A stretch of DNA of 64,000 nt from Candidatus Peregrinibacteria bacterium GW2011_GWF2_38_29 (GTDB taxonomy: Bacteria; Patescibacteriota; Gracilibacteria; UBA1369; UBA12463), in contig LBUS01000001.1 in the NCBI GenBank assembly GCA_000992695.1, forward strand, positions 1-64,000, in the 5' to 3' direction. Positions 44,057-52,640 of the stretch are shown one piece after another. The stretch's first letter is position 1; every line of letters starts with the position of its first letter. The position numbers and the translations under genes were made by a program. A model generated the notes under the pieces. It had not been told where the DNA came from. It did no database searches and saw only the letters and a list, made by a program, of their open reading frames with translations.

Positions 44057-44641
44057 TTAAATCAACTTGAGAGCGTTCCAAAAATTATCGATATATTCAG
44101 GACGCCTGTTTTGATATTTCAAATAATAAGCGTGTTCCCAAAGGTCAAGAGTGATAATTGGAGTTTCGTTGAGCGAAAGCGGGGAATCTTGATTTGGAAG
44201 AGAATAAACCTTGAGCTTATTATTTGCGTCACGAGTAAGCCAAGTCCAGCCTGAGCCAAAATGTTTGACTGAGACATCTGTGAAAAGTTTTTTAAATGTA
44301 TCGACTGAACCGAATTCCCTGGTTATTTCTTCGATGAGCTTGGCATCCGGGGTTTTTTGAGGGCCCATAATCTGCCAAAATAAATTGTGATTAACAAATC
44401 CGCCGCCATTGTTTTTGAGGGATGCTCTGTCGGTCTCATCAACGGGTAAATTTTTGATGTTTTTGAGAACATCGTCCGGATTTTCGAATGTGATTTGTGG
44501 ATATTTTTCAAGCATTGTATTGAATTTATCCAGATATGCTTGGTGATGCTTATCGTGATGAATTTGCATCGTTTGCGCGTCGATATAAGGCTCGAGCGCG
44601 TCATAGGAATACGGAAGGGGAGCTAGTGTGTATTTTGCCAT
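44057..44641 (-). CDS. Superoxide dismutase, Mn-type
   Basis: 194 aa Fe/Mn superoxide dismutase. Metal ligands: His in TMQIHHDKHH, His in FVNHNLFW, Asp and His in TLDLWEHAYYLKY. The second-sphere Gln lies in LPNQDSPL as in Mn enzymes, and the first-half position is Gly (NNGGGFVNH), so Mn use is favoured. Cytosolic, with no signal peptide. It flanks the Cys-rich paralogue array. Confidence 0.95.
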   Translation of the reverse strand: MAKYTLAPLPYSYDALEPYIDAQTMQIHHDKHHQAYLDKFNTMLEKYPQITFENPDDVLKNIKNLPVDETDRASLKNNGGGFVNHNLFWQIMGPQKTPDAKLIEEITREFGSVDTFKKLFTDVSVKHFGSGWTWLTRDANNKLKVYSLPNQDSPLSLNETPIITLDLWEHAYYLKYQNRRPEYIDNFWNALKLI

Positions 44642-44724
44642 AAAAAAATGGTTATGAAATATTGATAGATAATTTTACATCAAATAGGTCGGCTGACGCA
44701 ATGGAGAATTAAAGGTGACGTGAA

Positions 44725-46362
44725 TTAAACTACAGCCTTTATGTAGCACTTTTCGCACAAAACTTGCTTTGGAAAATTTGAAGAATATGGGGTTTTGATT
44801 GGAGATGAACAAGATGCGCACGTTCGAGAGTTGAGTCTGCGTGAAGTTCGTATAAAAATGCGGTTTCTGTGACGACAGTCGGGACACGTGTGCGGAATCG
44901 GAAGATTTAGGGCGCGATATCTCTGTAATTCTTGGCTGATTATATGAAAATTCTTTTCGCATTTATCACATGCGAGAAGATCTTTTATAATTGAATCGGT
45001 TGTTTGTTTTATGTCGTCGGGGATTACTGCGGTTTGCGGCTTATATTCACGCTTATCTTGCTCCTTCCATTTATAGTTTTTTGCGAGAGCTTGCTCTTTT
45101 GTAAGTGGCATATATTCGTGCGCGACGGTTTCGTTATATCCCCAAAGTGACATTTGCGTTGGAAAAAATTCGCCGAATTCTTTGGTGGTCGTCATATGGG
45201 CGATAATTTTTGGCAAAATGGTGCGATATTCTTCTTCGGAATACTGCTTATTTAAAATACAATACTTGCCACGATTTATCGCGATGCAACCAAACATAAA
45301 TGAAGAATTATTGCATTGATCACAGTAAAAAACATTGTCACAATAATGACTCGCCATATTGAATGCGGAAAATTTCATTGCCAAGGTGCTAATAAGCTCA
45401 CATGCAACTTCGGGCTTATATAAACTGTAATTCAGGTCGTAACAATCTTTTGCATCGAGCACGTCATAAAGATATTTCGAATCCCAGCAATTAATAACGT
45501 TATAAACGTCGTGACAGTTTTTGGAATTTTTAATGTCGTTGCCGTCACATTCCTCGGAAGCCATAATATACATATCGCGATGAATCGCTTTTTTCATGTT
45601 TTCTTTCCATTTTGCAATCATGTTTTTTAGCGATGAATATGAGCCAAAATTCATTTTTGCAAATTCCGCCATGTACTCTTCTTTTGAATAAGGCTTGTTG
45701 AAAATATAATATTTTTTGTGACGAAGATTATTGCAAAATAAACAATCGGAACAACCTTTTAAATCAAAGGAAAAAGCGCAGTCATTGCAGTTTTCGAGGT
45801 ACATAGAAAATTTGTCGTTGTAACAATCGTAGCAATTTATACACTCATGGCAAAGCTCGGAATTGTATACAAAAGTACAATCTGTGCAAAACCTGGAATG
45901 CTTTGTATAAAGGCAAAAATAACAGTTTTCATTAGCTTCGCCAGCGAGATCGAGATAGCAGTCTTTGTCATCGCCGCAATAGTTGCAGTAGTCGGAATTT
46001 TCGCAGTGAACAATGTCGATTCCGAGACGCGGAACTTCATTTATTAAATCTTGAAATTGATCGAAAAATGGACGATTAAAATCGAAATCTTGGCCGAATT
46101 TTCGAGGATCCCAATCGTCTTTGTACCATTCGGATGGTTTATAAACGGGAAATTTGGTTTTTTCAGGATAAATTGAGACGAATTTTTCGTGAGATCGGTC
46201 ACATTGGCGGAGATAAAATGAGCGATCATTGCGCCATGCCATGCGACGTTGAACGCGGCAGAAAGGGCAAAAAGTCGGGTGCGGGATTTTTACTTTTGCG
46301 TAAAAAGCGGCGTCTTCGGGCGTGATTTCGAATTGGGTTGAGCAATTTTGGCAGGTCGACAT
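44725..46362 (-). CDS. Cys-rich double-zinc-ribbon/solenoid protein, paralogue 1
   Basis: 545 aa from the ATG at 46362 (MSTCQNC). N-terminal zinc ribbon with CxxC and CPFCRVQRRMAWRN, the FDFNRPFFDQFQDL block, a first Cys-rich solenoid (NCYFCLYTKHSRFCTDC...), cap LRHKKYYIFNKPYSKEEY, second solenoid ending in the cap GKYCILNKQYSEEEY, then EFFPTQMSLWGYNE and a C-terminal double zinc ribbon (CDKCEKNF...CPDCRHRNR...CEKCY). No signal peptide, so probably cytosolic. Metal binding is inferred from Cys pattern; function unknown. GGGGACGGAGGT abuts the start codon. Confidence 0.85.
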   Translation of the reverse strand: MSTCQNCSTQFEITPEDAAFYAKVKIPHPTFCPFCRVQRRMAWRNDRSFYLRQCDRSHEKFVSIYPEKTKFPVYKPSEWYKDDWDPRKFGQDFDFNRPFFDQFQDLINEVPRLGIDIVHCENSDYCNYCGDDKDCYLDLAGEANENCYFCLYTKHSRFCTDCTFVYNSELCHECINCYDCYNDKFSMYLENCNDCAFSFDLKGCSDCLFCNNLRHKKYYIFNKPYSKEEYMAEFAKMNFGSYSSLKNMIAKWKENMKKAIHRDMYIMASEECDGNDIKNSKNCHDVYNVINCWDSKYLYDVLDAKDCYDLNYSLYKPEVACELISTLAMKFSAFNMASHYCDNVFYCDQCNNSSFMFGCIAINRGKYCILNKQYSEEEYRTILPKIIAHMTTTKEFGEFFPTQMSLWGYNETVAHEYMPLTKEQALAKNYKWKEQDKREYKPQTAVIPDDIKQTTDSIIKDLLACDKCEKNFHIISQELQRYRALNLPIPHTCPDCRHRNRIFIRTSRRLNSRTCASCSSPIKTPYSSNFPKQVLCEKCYIKAVV

Positions 46363-46450
46363 GGGGACGGAGGTGTTATGGGCTAATTTTAACACGAGAG
46401 GGACGGAGGTTGGAAGGGCTAAATTTTATCGCCATACCTCCGTCCCTCCC
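46363..46450. repeat. GGGGACGGAGGT repeat cluster a
   Basis: Half-site at 46363-46374 directly against the paralogue 1 start, then an inverted pair GGGACGGAGGT (46400-46410)/ACCTCCGTCCC (46436-46446). It occupies the space between paralogues 1 and 2. Confidence 0.85.
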
Positions 46451-47389
46451 CTAAAGACCGTAGGTTATCACTTCCGGATATGTTGGCTCGTACCACTTGC
46501 CCCATTCGTTATCGGCTTTCATTTGCGAAATGATTTCGGCGACGCGCTTTGCATATTCTTCAGGCGAATATTGAACATTAAAAATGCAAAATTCGGCGTG
46601 ATTTATGGCCGTGCAACCAAAGCAATCGTGGCTTGTATAAACCGAATCGCAATAAGATAAATTGTTTGAATGCCAACAACCATAACAGAACATGCAGTTG
46701 TTTAAATTGCCGCCGGACATGATTTCATAGCAAAGTTCGGACCACCCAAGATGGCTGCAGTCTGCGAGATTTTTTGAATCGTCGCAGTGATAATTATAAA
46801 GACAATCGTGCAAGTTTTTTGAATCAAAAGCCCAGTATGCGTTTTTGGAATTATGAAGATTGTCGCCGTAGCTATTTTCTGTGTTTTTGCCGTACATAAA
46901 AATGCGCGGAAATTTTAATAATGCCGGAACGATTTTTTCGCAAATCTGGGCCGGCGTGAGCTTGCGAAGCTCGGCAACTTTTGTTTTATATTCTTCCGGA
47001 GAATATTTTTTATTGAAAATACAGTACTCGCTTTGACGTAAATTTATGCAGCCAAAACAGTTTTTGAGACTTACCGAATAAAAGCAAAAATCCGAATCGC
47101 TGGTATTTTCGCAATGGTCACAATAATTGCAGTTATATGAATTGATGCAATCAATACATTCATAGCAAAGCTCACATTTGTTGCAAAGCGTGCAGTCCGT
47201 ACAGTCCGTGCAATAAAAAACGCGATGATTATAAAGGCAAAATTGTGATTCGTAGCTCGCAAAAGTCATGTAACAATTTTTACTGCGCTCTGTGTATTGG
47301 CAGAAAGGGGAGTTAGTGTTATTTACGCATTGCAAACCGATGCGCGGATGCTTGAGTCGGAAGGCTTCGAATTGTTGGAGAAAGGTCAT
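46451..47389 (-). CDS. Cys-rich solenoid protein, paralogue 2, core only
   Basis: 312 aa. It begins inside what corresponds to the FFxQF block of the full-length paralogues (TFLQQFEAFRLKHPRIGL) and ends just after the second cap (EWGKWYEPTYPEVITYGL). It therefore keeps both solenoids and both caps (LRQSEYCIFNKKYSPEEY; HAEFCIFNVQYSPEEY) but lacks both zinc-ribbon modules. TAAAAT lies 6 nt before the ATG, so it may be expressed as a shorter protein and not be a mere remnant. Truncation at both ends next to a repeat is also consistent with decay. Confidence 0.75.
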   Translation of the reverse strand: MTFLQQFEAFRLKHPRIGLQCVNNTNSPFCQYTERSKNCYMTFASYESQFCLYNHRVFYCTDCTDCTLCNKCELCYECIDCINSYNCNYCDHCENTSDSDFCFYSVSLKNCFGCINLRQSEYCIFNKKYSPEEYKTKVAELRKLTPAQICEKIVPALLKFPRIFMYGKNTENSYGDNLHNSKNAYWAFDSKNLHDCLYNYHCDDSKNLADCSHLGWSELCYEIMSGGNLNNCMFCYGCWHSNNLSYCDSVYTSHDCFGCTAINHAEFCIFNVQYSPEEYAKRVAEIISQMKADNEWGKWYEPTYPEVITYGL

Positions 47390-47420
47390 GATATAATTTT
47401 AGCACAAGCGTATAGATTGC

Positions 47421-47714
47421 CTAAAAACCCAAAACTGCTGCTGACCATTTTGATTCAGCCTCGGCACTCAATCTCGCCACATTGCTTTTAACAATCCATA
47501 CCTCTCCCCCGTCTTCTAACACAACGTGTACCGCTCTTTCATTAACTTCGTCTATTGATCCGTATTCTCCAACGGCTGGACTCATCCCGTCGCCTACCAG
47601 AACGAATATTGTGTCCCCTATCCCCGGCAGAGACGTGTCTTCCACTGTCGCATCCGGGTCATCATCACGTAAATCGTCATCGCGTAATGATTCATCGTCT
47701 ATATCTATTCCCAT
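47421..47714 (-). CDS. Hypothetical protein, acidic
   Basis: 97 aa. The first 30 residues are Asp-rich (DDESLRDDDLRDDDPDA); the rest is a small beta-barrel-like segment (IGDTIFVLVGD...EYGSIDEVNERAVHVVLEDGGEVWIVKSNVARL) similar in style to SH3/KOW-type folds. No family recognised. It sits upstream of paralogue 2 on the same strand. Confidence 0.6.
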   Translation of the reverse strand: MGIDIDDESLRDDDLRDDDPDATVEDTSLPGIGDTIFVLVGDGMSPAVGEYGSIDEVNERAVHVVLEDGGEVWIVKSNVARLSAEAESKWSAAVLGF

Positions 47715-47770
47715 ATTATGTTTGATTAAGGAGTTTATTGTATCACTAAAATCGTGATTTTGTAAATACC

Positions 47771-47799
47771 TTGATTTTAATTTTCATATATGCTATTCT
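47771..47799 (+). promoter_or_regulatory. Promoter of toxin-antitoxin pair
   Basis: TTGATT (47771-47776), 17 nt spacer, TATTCT (47794-47799), 28 nt before the antitoxin ATG. Confidence 0.5.
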
Positions 47800-47827
47800 A
47801 TATGTGTAATTATATAAGTTTTTATAT

Positions 47828-48076
47828 ATGGTAAAGATTATACCAACTACAAAAGTGCAACAGAATATAGGAGGAATTTCGGCTACTATAGGCCAAGATT
47901 TGTATATTGTGACCAATCGCGGAGAGGGAAGAATCGTAATGCTTCCTTATTTTGACGGGTGCGATGAACATTTTAATGAGTATATGGAGGATTACGTGAT
48001 GTCAAAAAATAAAGAAGTGCTAAAAAAACGTTATCAAAAATCTTCCGATTCCAAAAAAAGTGCGTTAACCGTATAG
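47828..48076 (+). CDS. Antitoxin-like protein (Phd/YefM-like)
   Basis: 82 aa, small and basic at the C-terminus, encoded 4 bp before a RelE-type toxin. N-terminal strand-helix pattern IIPTTKVQQNIGGISATIGQDLYIVTNRGEGRIVMLPY fits the Phd/YefM dimerisation fold (TTKxxxN...IxxxxxPxxVTxxGxxxAVL). Expected to neutralise the downstream toxin and repress the pair. Assignment rests on that pattern and on position. Confidence 0.75.
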   Translation: MVKIIPTTKVQQNIGGISATIGQDLYIVTNRGEGRIVMLPYFDGCDEHFNEYMEDYVMSKNKEVLKKRYQKSSDSKKSALTV

Positions 48077-48080
48077 TAAA

Positions 48081-48350
48081 ATGGTTTTATTTGTTTTTAC
48101 AAAATACGCGGAGAATGTTTTTAAAAAATTGCCAAAAATTGAACGGGAAAGGATTTTAAGCAAGCTTCTTGAGCTCAAAAAACATCAAGACATTTTTTCC
48201 ATACTTAGAAAACTTATTGATTTTGAGCCGGCAACACACAGGCTTAGGATTGGTGATTATCGATTGATTTTGGAATTGAAGAAGTATGATTCAAAAATTG
48301 TTGAACTTTGGGTTCTTGACGTCGGACACAGGAAGGATATCTATAATTGA
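48081..48350 (+). CDS. RelE/ParE-type toxin
   Basis: 89 aa with the RelE-fold signature: FTKYAENVFKKLPKIERERIL near the N-terminus, HRLRIGDYRLILEL and the C-terminal VGHRKDIYN with conserved His/Arg/Tyr. Family members cut ribosome-bound mRNA or, in the ParE branch, inhibit gyrase; the HRKDIY ending favours the RelE side. Forms an operon with the antitoxin 4 bp upstream. Confidence 0.88.
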   Translation: MVLFVFTKYAENVFKKLPKIERERILSKLLELKKHQDIFSILRKLIDFEPATHRLRIGDYRLILELKKYDSKIVELWVLDVGHRKDIYN

Positions 48351-48378
48351 AAGGCCCTATTTTGGAATAATTGCGACT

Positions 48379-49992
48379 TCATTGAACGGCTTGCATATAA
48401 CATTTTTCGCAGTAGATTTTTTCGGGACGGTCGGGAGAGAATGCGGTTTGGATTTTTTCGTTACAATTTGCGCAAGTGCGATCAAAAAGATTTGGGAGAT
48501 TGCGTGTGAAAAAACGCTCGCGATGCCTGCAGAAAAAGCATTTTCGCGGGGACGGAATGTTCAATTTTTTATAGAAAATAAGCTCATGACTTGTGAGGCG
48601 GAAAGGTTTGCGGCATTCTTCGCAAAGATTTTCGGGGGATTGAGTGAATGATTTTTCTTGCGTGGAATCGTCGTGCCATTTATAACCTTTTTTAATCGCT
48701 TGCTCGCGAGTTAATGGAAAATAATCTTGCGCGGAGGTCTCGTTATAGCCAAAAGGTGAGAGGTTAATCGGAAAAAATTCGCCGTATTCGCCGGTCTTTT
48801 TCATGTGCAAAATTATGCGATCACGTAACTTTTTATAATCTTCTTCGGAATATTGTTTGTTCAAAATGCAATTTCTTTTGTTGTGCATACTGACGCAACC
48901 GAAACAATCTTGCGAGTTCATAACCGTATCGCAATAAGTTAAATTTGTGCATTCCCATGAGTTAAAAGTGAATTTGCCATTGAAACCGCCGGTGCCGGCA
49001 TTGATGGTTTCGTAATAAAGTTCCGGGTGGTCATAACCGATTGAAGAGCAGTCCATAACGTCTTTTATGCCTTCAGCTTGGACAATATATTTGCAATCTT
49101 CGCCATCAAAAATGTTTGATCCGTGCTGGACGTTTTTGCAATTTTCAAGATAATCGCCGGTGCAATTTTCGCAGTTTGTTTGATATGAAGGCGGATAAAT
49201 CGCTTGAGATTTGAAACGCTTATAATTGGTTACCGCTGCGGAAAAATTGTTTGGGTCGAGAAGTTGTTTTATGAGTTTTTCATATTCTTCTTTTGTCGAT
49301 TGCTTATTATGAATGTAATAAGTTTTGTTGCGAAGATTTGAACAAAAAATGCAATTGTTACATCCGCGGAGGTTTACGGAAAAATAGCAATAACCGCTGT
49401 TGTATGAGCCAAAACAGTGCACGCAATTATATAAATTTGAGCCCCAAACGGATTCGTAACAAAGCTCTGACATTTTAATTGATTCGCAGTCGCAACAATT
49501 TCTACAGTGGTTATAATGACGGCCATAATAGCAATCTTCGCTGTACCAAGAGCCGCCGACTGCGAGATAGCAATTTTTATTGTATCCGGCGTAATTGCAA
49601 AATTCTGAATTTTCCGCGGCTTTATTCATCAAACCAATGCGCGGAATACGCTTTTGCATTTCTGCATATTGCTCAAAAAATGTTTTATTAAAATCAAAAT
49701 CTCGCGCATATACATGCGGATCCCACTTATCACTCCACCAACAATCCTGGCAGAAAATTTTATATCCCGATTCCGGCGAATGAAGTGAAATTGTCGGATT
49801 CTTGCAAAGCGCGCAAATATTTTTATAAAGATGCGGCTCGTTGCGATACGTCAGTCTGCGTTGAAGTCTGCAATTCGGACAAAGAGTTGGAGGCAGAACC
49901 TCCAAACCCGGACCATAAGAAAGTTTTGCGTAAAAATTGAGGTCTTCTTTTGCAATTTCGAATGCGATTTGGCAGTTTTTGCAGGTTGGCAT
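48379..49992 (-). CDS. Cys-rich double-zinc-ribbon/solenoid protein, paralogue 3
   Basis: 537 aa. The most complete N-terminal module of the set: CKNC, CPNCRLQRRLTYRN, CALC and FCQDC, four CxxC knuckles matching the four in the C-terminal module (CEEC, CFFCRHRER, CANC, YCEKC). Between them lie two Cys solenoids with caps LRNKTYYIHNKQSTKEEY and KRNCILNKQYSEEDY and the GEYGEFFPINLSPFGYNET block. TATAAT (minus strand, 49999-50004) lies 6 nt before the ATG. Metal-binding cytosolic protein by inference; function unknown. Confidence 0.88.
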   Translation of the reverse strand: MPTCKNCQIAFEIAKEDLNFYAKLSYGPGLEVLPPTLCPNCRLQRRLTYRNEPHLYKNICALCKNPTISLHSPESGYKIFCQDCWWSDKWDPHVYARDFDFNKTFFEQYAEMQKRIPRIGLMNKAAENSEFCNYAGYNKNCYLAVGGSWYSEDCYYGRHYNHCRNCCDCESIKMSELCYESVWGSNLYNCVHCFGSYNSGYCYFSVNLRGCNNCIFCSNLRNKTYYIHNKQSTKEEYEKLIKQLLDPNNFSAAVTNYKRFKSQAIYPPSYQTNCENCTGDYLENCKNVQHGSNIFDGEDCKYIVQAEGIKDVMDCSSIGYDHPELYYETINAGTGGFNGKFTFNSWECTNLTYCDTVMNSQDCFGCVSMHNKRNCILNKQYSEEDYKKLRDRIILHMKKTGEYGEFFPINLSPFGYNETSAQDYFPLTREQAIKKGYKWHDDSTQEKSFTQSPENLCEECRKPFRLTSHELIFYKKLNIPSPRKCFFCRHRERFFTRNLPNLFDRTCANCNEKIQTAFSPDRPEKIYCEKCYMQAVQ

Positions 49993-49998
49993 GAGCTA

Positions 49999-50004
49999 AT
50001 TATA
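49999..50004 (-). promoter_or_regulatory. -10 box of paralogue 3, leaderless layout
   Basis: TATAAT on the minus strand, 6 nt before the ATG at 49992. Confidence 0.55.
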
Positions 50005-50006
50005 CC

Positions 50007-50285
50007 TTAATTAACTTTTTTACCCGCCTTCTTTCGTTTTCTAGTTACTCTTAAAAGCTCTCTCAATAAATCCGGGAACTCATCTTCAACCACCCATGAA
50101 GCAACTCTTGAGGTGCTTCTTATTAATCTATCAACCGGATATCCAACCCTCATTTGCATAGCATCATTAAATACCGATATTTCACTTCTATTGCTCGCAA
50201 CGACTCTCCCTATCGTAACTTCGCGTTCACCGTCCATAACTGCCACTGCCTCTCCGTGTTTCGGCAGTTCTCTTTCTATCGTCAT
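50007..50285 (-). CDS. Hypothetical protein
   Basis: 92 aa, basic C-terminus (RVTRKRKKAGKKVN). N-terminal beta-rich segment (GEAVAVMDGEREVTIGRVVASNRSEISVF). Its ATG overlaps the stop of truncated paralogue 4 (ATGA), suggesting translational coupling. No family recognised. Confidence 0.6.
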   Translation of the reverse strand: MTIERELPKHGEAVAVMDGEREVTIGRVVASNRSEISVFNDAMQMRVGYPVDRLIRSTSRVASWVVEDEFPDLLRELLRVTRKRKKAGKKVN

Positions 50286-51541
50286 ATAAAAATTGATTTT
50301 ATGGAATTAAAATTGCCTCCGTCCCCGTTAAAAGGAGAAATGCTTGCAGGGAAGAATTCGCCATATTCGCCCGTTTTTCGCATGTGATTCACGATTTTCT
50401 CTCGTAGTTTTTTATATTCTTCTTCCGAATATTGTTTGTTTAAAATGCAAAATTTTGCATGATGCATGGAAATACATCCAAAAATGTCTTTTGAATTTGC
50501 GCAATTATCGCAATAAAAAGCATTTGTGAGTCCTTGATAAACGTTGTTGCCAAAAGCCACATTGAAAGATCCGCGTCCGACAGAATGGCATTCATAAACA
50601 AGCTCCGCGCCTTCAATTCCACCGTATGTGTCGATGTCGTATCCGTCCTTGATTTTCTCGCAGTTAAAGACAAATTTGCAGTCTCTTAAGTTCGATGAAT
50701 CGAAACAGAAAGTTGAATTTTGGCAGTGATTTAAATAGTTGCCGGTGCAATTTTCGTTATTGTCGCCGTTTATAAATTTGTGTGGAAATTTTTTAACAAA
50801 TTCTGAGAAATCTTCGATTGAAAAATCTTTTGCCGACTTAATTTTCTCTAAGTATTCTTCTTTGGAATATTTTTCGTTCAAAAAATGAAATTCCTTGTTT
50901 ATCAGGTTAATACAGCCAAAACAGCTCTTGCATCCTGTGCAATTTTTAAGAAATTTTGAATCGCTGCAGTTTTTGCAATCTTGAGAAAATCCAAGGTTGT
51001 AACATTTGAAAATATCTACGCAGTCATTGCAAAGTTCGCATTCTACAGCGTAATTGCAATCGATTAAATCCACGCTTCTATATGTGTAATAAGAGTAAAA
51101 ACAATCGCGATTATTATCCGCTTCAAAACACATATAACAGTTTTTATTCCAGCTAGCCAAATTGCCATATTCCGCATTCTCGTTGGCAAAAGAATAGTTT
51201 AAAATTCTTGGAACAACTTTGAGTAAATCGCTAAATTGATCGAAAAAAGTTCGGTTAAAATCGAAATCACGACCATATGATAATGCGCTCCATTTATCGC
51301 TAAAAAAGTATTCATGATCGTAGACGGGAAATGAAGTATCTTCCGGATAAATACAAATTATTTCTTTGCCGGTGCCGCTGCATTTTCGTTTATAAAGTTT
51401 TCTTTCGTTACGCCAAGCGAGACGTCGCTGTTGACGACAGGAAGGGCAAAAGGTCGGTTCAGGAACTTGCATTTTGGAATAAAAATCGAGATCTTGAGGG
51501 GTGATTTCAAATTGGATTGAGCAGTTTTTGCAGGTTTGCAT
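50282..51541 (-). CDS. Cys-rich solenoid protein, paralogue 4, C-terminally truncated
   Basis: 419 aa from the ATG at 51541 (MQTCKNC). N-terminal ribbon (CKNC...CPSCRQQRRLAWRN), FDFNRTFFDQF block, both Cys solenoids and both caps (INKEFHFLNEKYSKEEY; HAKFCILNKQYSEEEY) are intact. After GEYGEFFPASISPF, where other paralogues continue into the C-terminal ribbons, the frame enters a GGGGACGGAGG half-repeat (50316-50327) and ends in about 15 unrelated residues. The C-terminal zinc ribbon module is lost. Repeat-associated deletion or recombination is the likely cause. Confidence 0.85.
   Translation of the reverse strand: MQTCKNCSIQFEITPQDLDFYSKMQVPEPTFCPSCRQQRRLAWRNERKLYKRKCSGTGKEIICIYPEDTSFPVYDHEYFFSDKWSALSYGRDFDFNRTFFDQFSDLLKVVPRILNYSFANENAEYGNLASWNKNCYMCFEADNNRDCFYSYYTYRSVDLIDCNYAVECELCNDCVDIFKCYNLGFSQDCKNCSDSKFLKNCTGCKSCFGCINLINKEFHFLNEKYSKEEYLEKIKSAKDFSIEDFSEFVKKFPHKFINGDNNENCTGNYLNHCQNSTFCFDSSNLRDCKFVFNCEKIKDGYDIDTYGGIEGAELVYECHSVGRGSFNVAFGNNVYQGLTNAFYCDNCANSKDIFGCISMHHAKFCILNKQYSEEEYKKLREKIVNHMRKTGEYGEFFPASISPFNGDGGNFNSIKSIFI
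50316..50327. repeat. GGGGACGGAGG half-repeat b
   Basis: CCTCCGTCCCCG on the plus strand, lying inside the last codons of truncated paralogue 4. Confidence 0.8.
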
Positions 51542-51548
51542 AGCGATT

Positions 51549-52595
51549 TTAAAAGTAATTTTTAACGGCAAATTCGTATTGTTCAATGAAAAGTTTTTTA
51601 AACGCAGTCAAACTGTGCTGTTCATAAAATAATATAATCGCTTTTTTATATTCAATCTCATCAACGCTTCTGTATGAGAGCGGACAATAACCATTTGCAA
51701 GTAAAATTGCATTACCAAGCATGCGCGATGTTCGCTTATTCCCATCTTCAAACGGCTGTATGTATGACAATGCCGCTACCGCAATCATTGACGATATAAA
51801 AGGATTCTTTAAATTATTCAACAATCCGCATAAAGCCTCCACAGCCTCTCTGATTTGATAAATATTGTCATAAGGCTTATAAGCCGTGCCTATAATCCCG
51901 ACGGGTCGACGTCTTAAGCCCTTTGGAATCTTTAAGCCTTTCGAGATCATATCATGCAATTCTTCGATTTTTTTCAATGAAACGGTCTTAAAGTATTTGG
52001 GTTTATCCCATATGTAATACAACGCCGTTTTATGATTTAAAATCATAACTGCCTCCTCGTGAGTTTTGCCCTTTGCTTCTTGTGAAGATTTCATGAGGCG
52101 TTCCGTGTCCAATAATGTGTAAGTATTCCCTTCTATATGAGAAGATCGCCATGAGAACTCGATAGTTATGCGCTCCAATTCTTTTTTGATTTGCTCTCGA
52201 TTGTATGATTTAAAGCGTTTAGAATGGATTTCGGTTAGATTTTTGATGTGTAAAAGCTCTTTTTTTGAAAATAAATTTTCGAAATCGATTTTACTTTTAA
52301 AATCCAACTTTTTTATATTTACTTCTCTTTTATCGGGTTCTTTTTTAAAATATTCGATTAGATCGAAACTTCTTTGAAGCTTCGGGATAAGGGCTTCATA
52401 AGCGACATTACGGCCATTACCGATCTTTCTTATTGAGCGACTTTTTAAAAGAATATTTAAGTCTCTAATAACTGTTATTCGCGAAGATTGATCAAAGTTA
52501 TCGGAAACGCCTTTGACTATTTCTTTAGTTGCCGCTTTACCAAGCCTTTCGATAACTTGGAGTATGAATTTTTGACGATTTGTTAATTGTATCAT
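51549..52595 (-). CDS. Fic-domain protein with winged helix, catalytic His replaced
   Basis: 348 aa from the ATG at 52595; an ATG at 52616 would add seven residues (MIQLSKN). N-terminal winged helix (about 10-75 of the longer form), then a Fic domain. The inhibitory helix motif SSHIEGN (158-164, longer numbering) is intact. The Fic motif HPFxxGNxRxxR reads QPFEDGNKRTSR (287-298), so the His that activates the target hydroxyl is a Gln. AMP transfer is thus doubtful; ATP binding, a different activity or pure DNA-binding regulation are alternatives. Two direct repeats upstream suggest autoregulation. Confidence 0.88.
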   Translation of the reverse strand: MIQLTNRQKFILQVIERLGKAATKEIVKGVSDNFDQSSRITVIRDLNILLKSRSIRKIGNGRNVAYEALIPKLQRSFDLIEYFKKEPDKREVNIKKLDFKSKIDFENLFSKKELLHIKNLTEIHSKRFKSYNREQIKKELERITIEFSWRSSHIEGNTYTLLDTERLMKSSQEAKGKTHEEAVMILNHKTALYYIWDKPKYFKTVSLKKIEELHDMISKGLKIPKGLRRRPVGIIGTAYKPYDNIYQIREAVEALCGLLNNLKNPFISSMIAVAALSYIQPFEDGNKRTSRMLGNAILLANGYCPLSYRSVDEIEYKKAIILFYEQHSLTAFKKLFIEQYEFAVKNYF

Positions 52596-52619
52596 ATTCT
52601 TGGATAATTGTATCATATT
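52585..52619. promoter_or_regulatory. Direct-repeat operator at fic start
   Basis: AATTGTATCATATT occurs at 52585-52598 and again at 52606-52619, spaced exactly 21 bp (two helical turns), at the start of the winged-helix Fic gene. The two copies encode the duplicated MIQL if the upstream ATG is used. Confidence 0.55.
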
Positions 52620-52640
52620 GAAACAATTAAGACAAGGGAA

